A stretch of DNA of 42,444 nucleotides from a virus, in IMG/VR virus record IMGVR_UViG_3300046167_000059, positions 1-42,444 of that record. One strand, 5' to 3'. Below the pieces are notes generated by a model. It saw nothing but the letters and a program-made list of their open reading frames with translations, searched no databases and was not told where the DNA came from. Positions 13,287 to 22,200 of this stretch are shown here, one piece after another. The position numbers were made by a program, and so were the translations under genes. Numbering within the stretch: position 1 is the first letter of the stretch; every line of letters starts with the position of its first letter.

Positions 13287-14096
13287 GTGGAAAAGAGTAT
13301 AAATACTATAATACCTGATGTGTACGAGGTGATGAAGTCTAAGGATTATTCCGGAGACCTAGACACTATTGCTATGCAATGTGGTAGAGAGGTTGAACAG
13401 GCAATTAAGAATGCCTTTGAGCCTTATGAACAAAAGAAAGACCTGAGAATGTCTAGCATTGGTCGTTGTGAAAGGGCACAGTGGTATACTGTGAAGGGGT
13501 ACACACCGGAGGAGATAGATGGGAGTGTGTACCTTACCTTTCTACAAGGTCATGTGCTAGAAGCCATGCTCGTGGCTCTGATTAAACTATCAGGACACGC
13601 AGTAACAGACCAACAAAAGAAACATACAGTCGAGGGTGTCAATGGCTCACAGGACTGTACAATTGATGGTGAGTTAGTAGACATTAAGACTGCTAGTGCA
13701 TGGTCTTGGGATAATAAGTTTACTGAGGAGGGTATCAAGGATGATGGCTTCGGCTACATCAAACAACTATCAGCCTATGGTAAGGGAGACAACAGAAAGC
13801 ATGGCTACTTCCTTGCTTTAAATAAAAACAAATCAACTCTCAAGTTGTGCAAACAGGAACTTGAACAAGATGTGGATACTTTTATTGTTGACCTGAAAGA
13901 TAAAATGGAATCAGATACACCGCCTATGAGAATAGCTAACGCTACTACCATGACTAAGTCAGGAGAGGAGAAGCTATGCATGACCTGTGCATTTTGTGGA
14001 TTCAAAGAGGACTGTTATGGTAGCCTAGAAGCTAGACCTATTCCTTCAGGCAAGATAACCAATTATTTTGTTGACAATAAAGGAGCAAGTTTTTGA
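13287..14096 (+). CDS. PD-(D/E)XK exonuclease, Cas4/RecB-like with cysteine cluster
   Basis: A 269-residue protein with a GTG start 6 bases after GAGGAG. Nuclease motifs: FLQGHVLEAML (conserved Glu), TIDGELVDIKTAS (Asp ... Asp-x-Lys), IKQLSAYG (motif QxxxY). Near the N-terminus is GRCERAQWY, and near the C-terminus CMTCAFCGFKEDC; together these give four or more cysteines arranged as in the iron-sulphur cluster of Cas4/AddB-type nucleases. Likely job: resecting DNA ends for recombination or degrading host DNA. It sits between replication and nucleotide genes, the place of the T7 gp6-type exonuclease in other podoviruses. Whether a cluster is bound cannot be seen. Confidence 0.85.
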   Translation: MEKSINTIIPDVYEVMKSKDYSGDLDTIAMQCGREVEQAIKNAFEPYEQKKDLRMSSIGRCERAQWYTVKGYTPEEIDGSVYLTFLQGHVLEAMLVALIKLSGHAVTDQQKKHTVEGVNGSQDCTIDGELVDIKTASAWSWDNKFTEEGIKDDGFGYIKQLSAYGKGDNRKHGYFLALNKNKSTLKLCKQELEQDVDTFIVDLKDKMESDTPPMRIANATTMTKSGEEKLCMTCAFCGFKEDCYGSLEARPIPSGKITNYFVDNKGASF

Positions 14097-14266
14097 AGCT
14101 ACTACCGGAACTAAAGGCTTTTATCTCTGCCACTTATGACACCTGTTTAATATGTGATGAGTTAGAGATAGAGCCTGATGAGTTACTTGATGCATTTGAA
14201 GGTAAACTTATTGAAAAGAAAGATAGATTTTTAGAGCATTTCGAGGAGACAGAATGGAATACATAG
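14093..14266 (+). CDS. 57-residue protein with TTG start
   Basis: The frame opens with TTG at 14093, 8 bases after AAAGGAG, overlapping the last codons of the nuclease gene, and ends at TAG 14264-14266 inside the next gene. The product reads LKLLPELKAFISATYDTCLI and continues CDELEIEPDELLDAFEGKLI, an acidic helical protein with two cysteines. The good ribosome site, tight overlaps and codon use support it. A helix-turn-helix-like centre (DTCLICDELEIEPDELLDAF) is possible. Function unknown. Confidence 0.65.
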   Translation: MKLLPELKAFISATYDTCLICDELEIEPDELLDAFEGKLIEKKDRFLEHFEETEWNT

Positions 14267-14457
14267 AAATAAGTCTTGCTTTTATGTTACTAGGTGCTGT
14301 TGCTATATACTTTACACACAAGAGAGCATATGATAAAGGTATAACAACAGCAATATTATTGCATAGAAATGGAAGATTAAAGTACAAAGATTATTATGAT
14401 GAGAATGGCGATAAGATGGTTGACATTGAAATCGCACCACTAGAGGATGAAGAATGA
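14254..14457 (+). CDS. Small single-pass membrane protein (67 residues)
   Basis: ATG 14254 follows GAGGAG. The product has a hydrophobic N-terminal helix, ISLAFMLLGAVAIYFTH (residues 5-21), then a polar acidic C-terminal domain (YYDENGDKMVDIEIAPLEDE). The C-terminal region is presumably cytoplasmic given the Lys/Arg after the helix (HKRAYDKG). Its stop overlaps the RNR start (ATGA). Small membrane proteins next to RNR genes are frequent in marine phages; role unknown. Confidence 0.7.
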   Translation: MEYIEISLAFMLLGAVAIYFTHKRAYDKGITTAILLHRNGRLKYKDYYDENGDKMVDIEIAPLEDEE

Positions 14458-16419
14458 ACACACTACCAAATGACTACCAAAACTTTATAGCACTAAGCAG
14501 ATATGCAAGGTGGCTACCTGATAAGAACAGAAGAGAGACATGGCAAGAGACAGTTGCTAGATACTTTGACTTCATGGAAGAACATCTAAAAGAGAACTGT
14601 GACCATGAGTTATTACCTAAGACTAGGAAGATACTTGAAGATGCTGTACTTAACTTAGAAGTTATGCCAAGCATGAGAGCATTGATGACCTCAGGCAAGG
14701 CACTCAAGGACAACAACATAGCCGGATACAACTGTGCCTATCTAAGTGTTGACCATCCCAAGGCATTTGATGAGTGCCTCTATGTACTTATGCATGGTAC
14801 TGGTGTAGGCTTTAGTGTAGAGAGACAGTTTATTTCTAAGCTACCTGAAGTGCCTGAGGAGATGATTGATGTTGAGGACACAGTAGTGGTACAAGACAGC
14901 AAGGAAGGATGGCAGTCTGCGTTTAGAAAACTTATTACTTACTTATACAATGGTGAAATGCCTAAGTGGGATTTCTCTAAGATTAGACCCAAAGGCTCTA
15001 GGTTAGCCACCTTTGGAGGCAGAGCAAGTGGTCCTGAACCACTGCTTGATTTATTTAACTTCGCTACTAACCTATTCAAAGAGTCAGTAGGAAGAAAGCT
15101 AACAAGTTATGAGTGTCATAGAATGATGTGTAAGATAGCAGAGGTGGTAGTCGTAGGTGGTGTGCGTAGGTCAGCACTTATATCTCTATCAAACTTAACT
15201 GATGAGCGTATGCGTAACGCTAAGTCAGGTCAGTGGTGGTCAGACACACCGGAAATGGCACTCAGTAACAACAGTGTATGCTATACAGAGAAGCCTGACA
15301 TGGGTATATTCATGAAGGAATGGACTTCTCTTTATGAGTCTAAGTCAGGTGAGCGTGGCATCTTCAACAGAGAAGCGGCTATCAAACAAGTAGCATCCAT
15401 AGGTAGGAGAGATACAGAGCATGACTTTGGTTGTAATCCATGTAGTGAAATAATCCTAAGAGATGGTCAATTTTGTAACTTAACTGAGGTAGTCATACGA
15501 GCAACAGACACACAGAAAGATATGCTCCGTAAGGTAAGATTAGCCACTATACTGGGCACATTTCAGGCAAGTCTTACTAACATTAAAAGACTTAGACCGA
15601 AATGGGTTAAAAATACAGAAGAAGAAGCCTTGCTTGGAGTGTCATTAACTGGTATAATGGACAATAGTTTTATGAATGGTAGCAGTGAAGATAGAGGCTA
15701 CTATGGTAAAAGAAGTTTACCTGACTTTCTCAGTGACCTTAGAAAAGAAACAGTTAAGACTAACGAGCATTGGTCAGAACTGCTAGGTATCAGTCAAGCC
15801 ACTGCAACAACAGCGATTAAACCTAGTGGCACAGTCAGTCAATTAGTAGATAGTGCAAGTGGTATACACACTAGGCACAATGACTACTATTTCCGTAGAG
15901 TAAGAGCAGACGCTAAAGACCCTATCGCTCAACTCATGGAGGACCAAGGCATACCTTGTGAGGCTGATGTAATGAAACCCTAATAGCGTTAAAGTCTTTA
16001 CCTTCCCAATGAAAGCACCCGAAGGTGCTATACTCAGGAACGACAGGACTGCTATCGAACAGCTAGAACTATGGCTCACTTATCAAAGATATTATTGTGA
16101 ACATAAGCCTAGTGTGACCGTAAGTGTAAGAGAGCATGAGTGGATGGAAGTAGGTGCGTGGGTATACAAGCACTTTGATGAGGTCAGTGGTGTTAGTTTC
16201 CTGCCACACTCTGACCACTCCTACCAACAAGCACCTTATGAAGACTGTACTAAAGCAGAGTACACCAAACTAGCTAAGAAGATGCCTAAGTCAGTAGACT
16301 GGGATTTGATTAGCCAGTACGAGTTGACAGATATGACAGTAGGTACTAAATCATTAGCATGTACTGGTAGTGTATGTGAACTTGTTGACTTAGTTGAAGA
16401 AGAGAGGGATGTAGAATGA
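14454..16419 (+). CDS. Class II ribonucleotide reductase (adenosylcobalamin-dependent), with +1 frameshift
   Basis: Converts ribonucleotides to deoxyribonucleotides for phage DNA synthesis using vitamin B12; monomeric RTPR-like type, about 655 residues reconstructed. Visible: first active-site Cys in GYNCAYLSVD, catalytic NPCSEIILRDGQFCNLTEV (Asn-x-Cys-x-Glu plus second redox Cys), IKPSGTVSQLVDSASG, and the C-terminal redox pair ACTGSVCELV. ATG at 14454 overlaps the previous gene. The frame ends at MKP-stop (15983), whereas the other frame continues NSVKVFTFPMKAPEGAILR. Skipping one T after CCC (15978-15980), or assuming CC became CCC, joins them. The second half contains an essential barrel part and the C-terminal cysteines, so the first half alone would be inactive. 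Confidence 0.9.
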
Positions 16420-16478
16420 TAGAAACAGCATTACTTATCTTAGCACTTCAACTAATCATTATAAAAATGTTAGACTAA
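16416..16478 (+). CDS. Possible 20-residue hydrophobic peptide
   Basis: ATG within ATGA at the RNR stop opens MIETALLILALQLIIIKMLD. It is a single hydrophobic helix. Coupled translation from the RNR stop would explain expression without its own ribosome site, although GAGAGGG lies about 7 bases upstream. It could be a small membrane peptide or chance; short length limits certainty. Confidence 0.4.
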   Translation: MIETALLILALQLIIIKMLD

Positions 16479-16492
16479 TAAAGGAGTAAAAT

Positions 16493-16735
16493 ATGTTAGA
16501 TAAGATAAAGAATGGTGCTGATGGAGCAATAGATGTTGGCATCAAACTGATAAGCCTTTCAATTATATTACAGATTATCTTTGGACCAAAGGTAGCCTTC
16601 CTTACAGGAGATGTAATTGGCTCTATACTAGGCATAGTTTGGACTTTAGGAAACGGTGGACTGGCTGGCATTATCGCAGCTGTCATCATATGGAGATTAC
16701 TCGACAAAGATATAGTCGATGAACTTAAAGACTAA
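16493..16735 (+). CDS. Two-helix membrane protein (80 residues)
   Basis: Starts MLDKIKNGADGAIDVGIKLI after AAAGGAG. Two hydrophobic segments are visible: LISLSIILQIIFGPKVAFL (about residues 19-37) and ILGIVWTLGNGGLAGIIAAV (about 45-64), ending with a charged tail LLDKDIVDELKD. A hairpin topology with both ends inside is likely. Size and topology fit a class II holin, but it lies in the replication unit away from the late genes, so a different envelope role is as likely. The next gene overlaps its end. Confidence 0.72.
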   Translation: MLDKIKNGADGAIDVGIKLISLSIILQIIFGPKVAFLTGDVIGSILGIVWTLGNGGLAGIIAAVIIWRLLDKDIVDELKD

Positions 16736-16853
16736 GTCTAAAAACTCTTGGGGTCTTGTCCGCATGGATGAGACTTCCAAGTTATACCTCACACTCAAGC
16801 AACAAAAAAGAAAAGCAAACCCAAGACTTTGGAAATCAGACTGGAGAAAGTAA
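16719..16853 (+). CDS. 44-residue basic protein
   Basis: Starts at ATG 16719 inside the end of the membrane-protein gene and stops at TAA 16851-16853, which overlaps the ATG of the RusA-like gene. The product reads MNLKTKSKNSWGLVRMDETS and ends KQQKRKANPRLWKSDWRK; it is strongly basic with aromatic residues near the end. An internal ATG (16764) is an alternative start. The tight nested arrangement supports a real gene. Function unknown; perhaps DNA-binding. Confidence 0.6.
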   Translation: MNLKTKSKNSWGLVRMDETSKLYLTLKQQKRKANPRLWKSDWRK

Positions 16854-17260
16854 TGAAGAACAAAGGGATACTACCTTTGCCTGTATTCACAAGAGGCAGA
16901 GGTGAAAAGAAAAGGGAACACTTAGTTAGTTTAAACAACTTCTTTCCTATGCACTACATACAAAAGAACAATGTTAAACGAGCCTATCACGATACTGTAA
17001 TGGAATGGGTACTAACACTACCTAAATACAAAACAATACAGCCACACTATAAGTTATACTTTAAAACAAAACACAAAAGAGATTTAGATAACTACACATT
17101 TACTATGCATAAGTTTCTTATGGATGCGTTAGTCGAAGGTGGTGTTATTGAGGATGACCATTTTGAAATAGTAACTAAGGTTACTACAGAGATAGGTGGA
17201 CTAGATGATGACAACTATGTTGTTGTTGAAATAAAAGGAGAGGAACTTGTCACTAAATAA
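16853..17260 (+). CDS. rusA: RusA-like Holliday junction resolvase
   Basis: ATG 16853 overlaps the previous stop (TAATG) and follows GGAG; a frame extending to 16829 has no ribosome site. The 135-residue product shows the RusA signature: KRDLDNYTFTMHKFLMDALV (conserved Asp pair and Asn) followed by EGGVIEDDHFEIVTKVTTEI (the second acidic group). RusA proteins are dimeric endonucleases that cut four-way junctions; in phages they clear branched DNA before packaging. The first third (MKNKGILPLPVFTRGRGEKK) is less conserved. It precedes another nuclease gene. Confidence 0.88.
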   Translation: MKNKGILPLPVFTRGRGEKKREHLVSLNNFFPMHYIQKNNVKRAYHDTVMEWVLTLPKYKTIQPHYKLYFKTKHKRDLDNYTFTMHKFLMDALVEGGVIEDDHFEIVTKVTTEIGGLDDDNYVVVEIKGEELVTK

Positions 17261-17645
17261 AAGCAAGGACATAAAAGAATTAAAGAAGTTTGATGTAGAC
17301 TTAGAGTTTGGTCAGCAATGGGAGAAGCACATAGATGAGATGTTCTCAGGTGCTAAGAAGTGTGAAGTTAAAACAGAGAGGGATAAGTGGGCAACTACAG
17401 GTAACATCTGTATTGAGACTGAAAGCTATGGTAAGCCATCAGGATTAACTAGCACAGAGGCTGAGTTGTGGGTACACAATTTAGTTAAGGATGGAGAGTT
17501 GTGTTGTAGCCTAGTATTTAACACTGACAAACTACGAAAGACAATGGAAGAAATGAAGCCTTATCAAATCATGGGTGGAGATAACAAAGCATCTAAGATG
17601 TACTTAGTTAATATAGCTAAGTTACTTAACGCAGTTAGTCAATAA
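17247..17645 (+). CDS. Putative PD-(D/E)XK endonuclease
   Basis: A 132-residue protein with a TTG start 7 bases after AAAGGAG, overlapping the RusA-like gene by 14 bases. The segment FSGAKKCEVKTERDKWATTG followed by NICIETES contains the core E-V-K with a preceding acidic residue and a downstream Glu, as in small PD-(D/E)XK nucleases of phages. A role in recombination or host-DNA breakdown fits the neighbours. It is the last gene of the rightward unit; its stop codon overlaps the stop of the convergent gene at 17635. Confidence 0.7.
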   Translation: MSLNKSKDIKELKKFDVDLEFGQQWEKHIDEMFSGAKKCEVKTERDKWATTGNICIETESYGKPSGLTSTEAELWVHNLVKDGELCCSLVFNTDKLRKTMEEMKPYQIMGGDNKASKMYLVNIAKLLNAVSQ

Positions 17646-17841
17646 ATCTTTCGTTAGTTTTTGCCCAGTCTACTATAATAGGCTTGTTAGTTTTTACAGC
17701 CTTATTAATCTCAGAAACATAAAAAGGAACTAAATGTAGTTTTGGAAACTTGTGACCAAATTCAGGGTAATCATCAAACTTTTCTGCATACATTGTCATT
17801 GCTTTTGATAGCAACGCTCTTTGTTCATCTTCTATATCCAT
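17635..17841 (-). CDS. 68-residue protein at the end of the leftward unit
   Basis: The last gene of the leftward unit, ending 11 bases into the convergent nuclease gene. It has GGAG 6 bases before the ATG and its own promoter-like element (17864-17872). The product begins MDIEDEQRALLSKAMTMYAE and is soluble, helical at the N-terminus and beta-like later. Function unknown. Having its own promoter at the far end of a 29-kb unit suggests it is expressed at a different time. Confidence 0.65.
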   Translation of the reverse strand: MDIEDEQRALLSKAMTMYAEKFDDYPEFGHKFPKLHLVPFYVSEINKAVKTNKPIIVDWAKTNERFID

Positions 17842-17863
17842 AAAATCTCCAAGTAAAATCTAC

Positions 17864-17872
17864 ATTATACCA
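17864..17872 (-). promoter_or_regulatory. Extended -10 promoter before the last leftward gene
   Basis: The minus strand reads ATGTGGTATAATGTAG, sharing TGGTATAAT with the two promoter copies before terS. It overlaps the end of the upstream gene. Predicted start near 17857, 16 bases before the ATG at 17841 and just before its GGAG site. No -35 hexamer. Confidence 0.5.
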
Positions 17873-17874
17873 CA

Positions 17875-19200
17875 TTATGTGTGTCTGTGGAACTTACTAT
17901 CATCTATAACACTTTGAGGTATAGCCATTAATCTTTGCAATGCTGTTTCAAATGCTTTATAAGTTTCAGGCATTGTTTTCTTAGCATGCTCTAGGATTTG
18001 AGTATTCTTAGTTTTACCACCATCGTGTGCATAAAATAAAAAAAGCTGTGCCCATACCTCTGCTCTTCTGTACTCCATAATTGTGTCCATGTTATGGTTT
18101 CTTACAGAACCGGCAGTTGTTTGTCTACCACTATAATATCCATGAGGATGCACACCATAGCTACCTAATTTATATATGTTCTGAGACATCTCTGCTCTCT
18201 CTCTATCATATATTTCACCACCACTTATAGCATCTATAATGTCTGTAAAAGCACCAATATGGTCACTCATTCCAGTCGCATCATAATCAGGCATAGATTT
18301 TTTCATTTGCTTGCTTATTGCCACTAACCCTTTTACAAAATCTTGAGCATCTTTTTGTCTCTTAGTATCTGCATCAAATACTGCGTTAATCTTTTTAGCT
18401 TCATCCTTCGCCCTTCTAATTTTAACAGGGTCTTTTGATAAATTAGCTTTGTTTAAATCCTTTTTAACTTGGGTAACTAAGTATTCTAAAATTCTGAATC
18501 TATCTCCCGGTTTCATTTTACTTTCGGCTTCAGCCTTGCTACTTCCTTTAGCAATATTCATTTTTCTATTGCCTTTAATAACAAAGTGCAATCCATTTTT
18601 TTCTATGTAATCATACATAGCAGAATCATTAATTATCCACCCTAGCTTTACACCATCTTTTTGCATACCATCTAACAATTCCATTGAAGTTTCTTTTAAT
18701 GGATTCTTAGAATCATTCTCTAACATACCACCTATGTGGTCTATAGCATGACCATACTCATGATATAAAACATGAATGTCATAACCACCATATCCCTTCG
18801 GTGTTTGAATACGACCCCAATTACCTTTACCAGTAAAAGGACTATAGCTACCTAAGTCTTTACTACCGCCTTGTATTGTAGGACTAGGAAATAAATTTAT
18901 TAATTTTCTTACTGGCTGTATAGCATACCTATTAAACAAAGTGTCCCAATAAGAGCCTGTTGTATTTACAGGGTCAGGCATGCTAGGGTCAAGAGGCTCT
19001 GGTGGTTTAGGCTCAACTCTGGGTATATCACCCGGTATAATTGTAGGCTCTGTTTGTGGTTTAGGCAAATCATAACCCCAGTCAATATTCTTAGGGTCTC
19101 CACTGTGTCCTGCTAGTCCTCTATCAATAGCTTGTTGCATTTGTGGTGCATAGATATTTTGAAATCCCGGTTGGCTTTCTAAGTCAATACACTTTCTCAT
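17875..19200 (-). CDS. Virion-block protein with an HExxH zinc-protease motif
   Basis: A 441-residue protein. Around residues 146-156 it has YHEYGHAIDHIGG, i.e. HEYGH, the zinc-binding and catalytic motif of gluzincin/metzincin-like metalloproteases; an acidic residue later (for instance in the DHIGAFTDIIDAISGG region or RAEVWAQLF) could be the third ligand. The N-terminal 90 residues are proline-rich linker. It overlaps the end of the giant internal protein gene by one base, as the last large gene of the virion block. It may be an ejected protease acting on host proteins or a virion maturation factor. No signal peptide. A peptidase rather than a cell-wall hydrolase is inferred from the motif only. 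Confidence 0.65.
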   Translation of the reverse strand: MRKCIDLESQPGFQNIYAPQMQQAIDRGLAGHSGDPKNIDWGYDLPKPQTEPTIIPGDIPRVEPKPPEPLDPSMPDPVNTTGSYWDTLFNRYAIQPVRKLINLFPSPTIQGGSKDLGSYSPFTGKGNWGRIQTPKGYGGYDIHVLYHEYGHAIDHIGGMLENDSKNPLKETSMELLDGMQKDGVKLGWIINDSAMYDYIEKNGLHFVIKGNRKMNIAKGSSKAEAESKMKPGDRFRILEYLVTQVKKDLNKANLSKDPVKIRRAKDEAKKINAVFDADTKRQKDAQDFVKGLVAISKQMKKSMPDYDATGMSDHIGAFTDIIDAISGGEIYDRERAEMSQNIYKLGSYGVHPHGYYSGRQTTAGSVRNHNMDTIMEYRRAEVWAQLFLFYAHDGGKTKNTQILEHAKKTMPETYKAFETALQRLMAIPQSVIDDSKFHRHT

Positions 19201-22200
19201 TACCTGTCTCCTAAAAATGCTTCTGAACCAATCCTTCCTGTCGTAGCATTTAACATTACCTTAAATATTTCTTCTGTTGTGTCACCTAAGAAATTATCTC
19301 CCAACAAACTTCTCATAAAATTATCTACTAATGCAGGTCCCGGACCTACTACATAACCACCTATTTGTGAATCAGATATTTCTCCAATCAATGGAACACC
19401 CACAGCACTAACAGTTTCTATTACCCCTCTATCTTCTTCCACTCCTTTAATAGCATCTTTAACTGCCATAGCTAACGCAGCCATTCCTATAGCAGCACTA
19501 ATAGCAGATATTGTTCCTAGCTTACCAACGAAATCAGCCGAGCAAAACTGAGGATTCATTTTAGCATTCAACCTTCTAGCGATAGTATTACCAAATAATA
19601 TAGGGAAAGATTTAAGCTGTGCTAATAACATAAGATTAGGATTAGACATCCATAATGGTCTGTTACCAGCAGTAGGTTCAAGTGCTACATCAGTAGTTAT
19701 CTTACGCATCCATGGAATTAGCACATCTCTTACAGTTACAGTTTCTCCTTCTGAATTAGTAAATGTGCTTTCTAGATAATTATCATCCAAGATAGCTGAC
19801 TCAATATTACCATTAGCAAGAGCACCTAACTTTCTAAAATCTTCTAAAGTTAAACCATTTTCTAACAACTCCTGCTCTAACAGTTTCTTGTTGTTAGCAC
19901 TCATAGTGTCTATTTTGTTGTGTTGCTCTTGTATCATTTTAAGTCCAGCCACAGAAGTCCACACCCTAACAAAGTTAGTATACTGTGTTAACCACATAGC
20001 AGCCGGTGTACGGAAGAAGTAATTTAATATAATGTTTCTGTCACCTGCCATAAGTTTGTCTATTCTTTCAGCCATAGCGGGATTAGTAGCCATACCCATA
20101 ACTCTTAACAAATCTCTACCAAATGATGACATAGCTTTTTGACCTTCACCGCCTGCATAAACAGAACGCATCATTCCTTTTAAAGCATACCCTGCTACAG
20201 TTGGTGCAGCCTTTAACATATTATACCAGCCATTTCTTTGAGGTATCCACAACGGTTCAGTCCAAGAACTTATTGTAGCTAATCCCAAATAACTAACAGC
20301 AGTTACTGTAGTTAATCCTTTCATGCCCTGTACTAATGCTCTTTGCTCAGTTGTTCTAGGTTTTTTATAAACATTGTGATAAGCATCATACATACCCCAC
20401 AACTTTTCAGTCTGTGCATCATTAAGAGCACCTGTACTTTTTAATCTTTTTATTGCATCATTATATTTATTAGCACCATTAGCACCAAATGCTTCAGCAG
20501 ATGCTATTCTTGATACAGCACTAAGCAAATAATTTTCTATTGATTGTAATGTATCTTTGTTTCTAAACTTAGTGTCTAAATTATCCCATCTACCATCTCT
20601 AATTATTTCAAAAGAAGATGGACCTAGTCCTTGTTGTTGGTCAATGCCTGCTCTAATTTGTTCAGAAGTGTATACGTTAGCATCTACATCATTTAATATG
20701 TTTTCTAGTACTTGATTAGCTTCTTCTCTAGGCAAACCAACATCATTAATTAAACTTTCTAAAAACTCTTGCTGATTTTTTTCGTTTCTTTTAATAAAAT
20801 TAGTATCAATACTACGAGTTAAATATCCTTTTTGATGCCCAATAGTTAACCCATCTTTTCCTAGCACTTTGTATAACTCTGCCCAAATCTCTTCTTGTAT
20901 TTGTGCAATTTCTACAATGCTTTCATCTAACAATGCTTTTTTATCAGCACCAATTAAAGTTAACACTTCAGACTCAGCTTGTGCTAAGTTGTATAAAGGC
21001 TTTTTATTTTTTTCTTCTAACTTAGCAGCTATGTATCTGTTAACCGCAGGTCTAACACTACCACCCATTTCACCCATAAACGGTATTTTTCTAACCCATG
21101 TGTCTCTTATACGTTCAAACCTATTTACATACTTGCCAATTAAAAGATGTCTACGAGTGTCATAAGATTTAGTAATACCTTGCTTTTCTCCACTACCAGT
21201 AGACACATCAGCAAGAGCACCTGCTATGTCCATGTAAGCAGCCATATCTTTACCAGTCTTAACATCTTTACGAATGTCAGTTAATTCATCAGTAGAACGC
21301 TTTAATGCTAACTCTGAAAGACCACTTAATATATTAGAAAGCAGCCCTTTAGTTTCTTCAGGGGCATTATATAAGTTAGGTATAATGTCTGCAACATTTC
21401 TTTCTACATCAAATTTAGGTGGGCGAATTTTACCCATTCCAGTTTCAACATCAAATGGTTTTTTAGTTCCCGGCAATGCTTCAAACTTTTTAATTAAATC
21501 TGCATTTGGTTTTTTACCAAGATTTACATCCTTAACAATACTATCATATTCTTTTACTAACTTATCAAAATCTTTAGTGTATGCTTTTACATCTGCCTTA
21601 TAACGCTCACCAGCTTTTACTTTAGCCTGTACGTCAGCAAAATCTAGTAATTTTTTATCTGCTTTACGACTTCTATTAACATCAGTAGCTGCACTTATAG
21701 ATGCAGGAGTACCATACAGACCACCACCTGCTGCACCTACAGCAAAATCTGTCAACATAGACTCAGGATTTATACCTTCAACTCCTAACACTGATGTACG
21801 CATCATGTTGGCTTGTTGTGCAGACTCAATGCTGCCTTCTATTAATGCAGAGTTTAATGTTTGCTTTGCTCCTTTATAGAGCATAGAACCAATCTTTTCT
21901 TTATCAGTTGTTTTTAAATTATTAGCTAATTCTTTTAATGATTTTTTAGCAGGCAATCCTGATTTTTTCATAGACCTTGCCCATATTCCCGGAAGAATAA
22001 AATCTAAACCAGCATTCTGTATTGCTGTAAAACTAGCATTACCTATTTCGCTTTCACTTAAATCATCTACAGTTTTACCAGCTGCTGCTGCATGAGTTTC
22101 TACTGCTTCATCTAACAGCATTAAATAATTAAAGCCAGCAGTTGCACCTGTAATACCAGCACCTACTAACTTACTAACACCCGGACCTTTCATTAACGAT

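Noticed and set aside
16009-16419. Separate gene for an RNR C-terminal fragment
   Set aside because: The frame continues upstream of ATG 16009 with conserved RNR sequence (NSVKVFTFP) right to the frameshift, there is no ribosome site, and the product would be half of a catalytic barrel.
20219-20227. Fourth TGGTATAAT promoter copy on the minus strand
   Set aside because: It lies inside the coding sequence of the 1140-residue protein, far from any gene start, so it is taken as chance.
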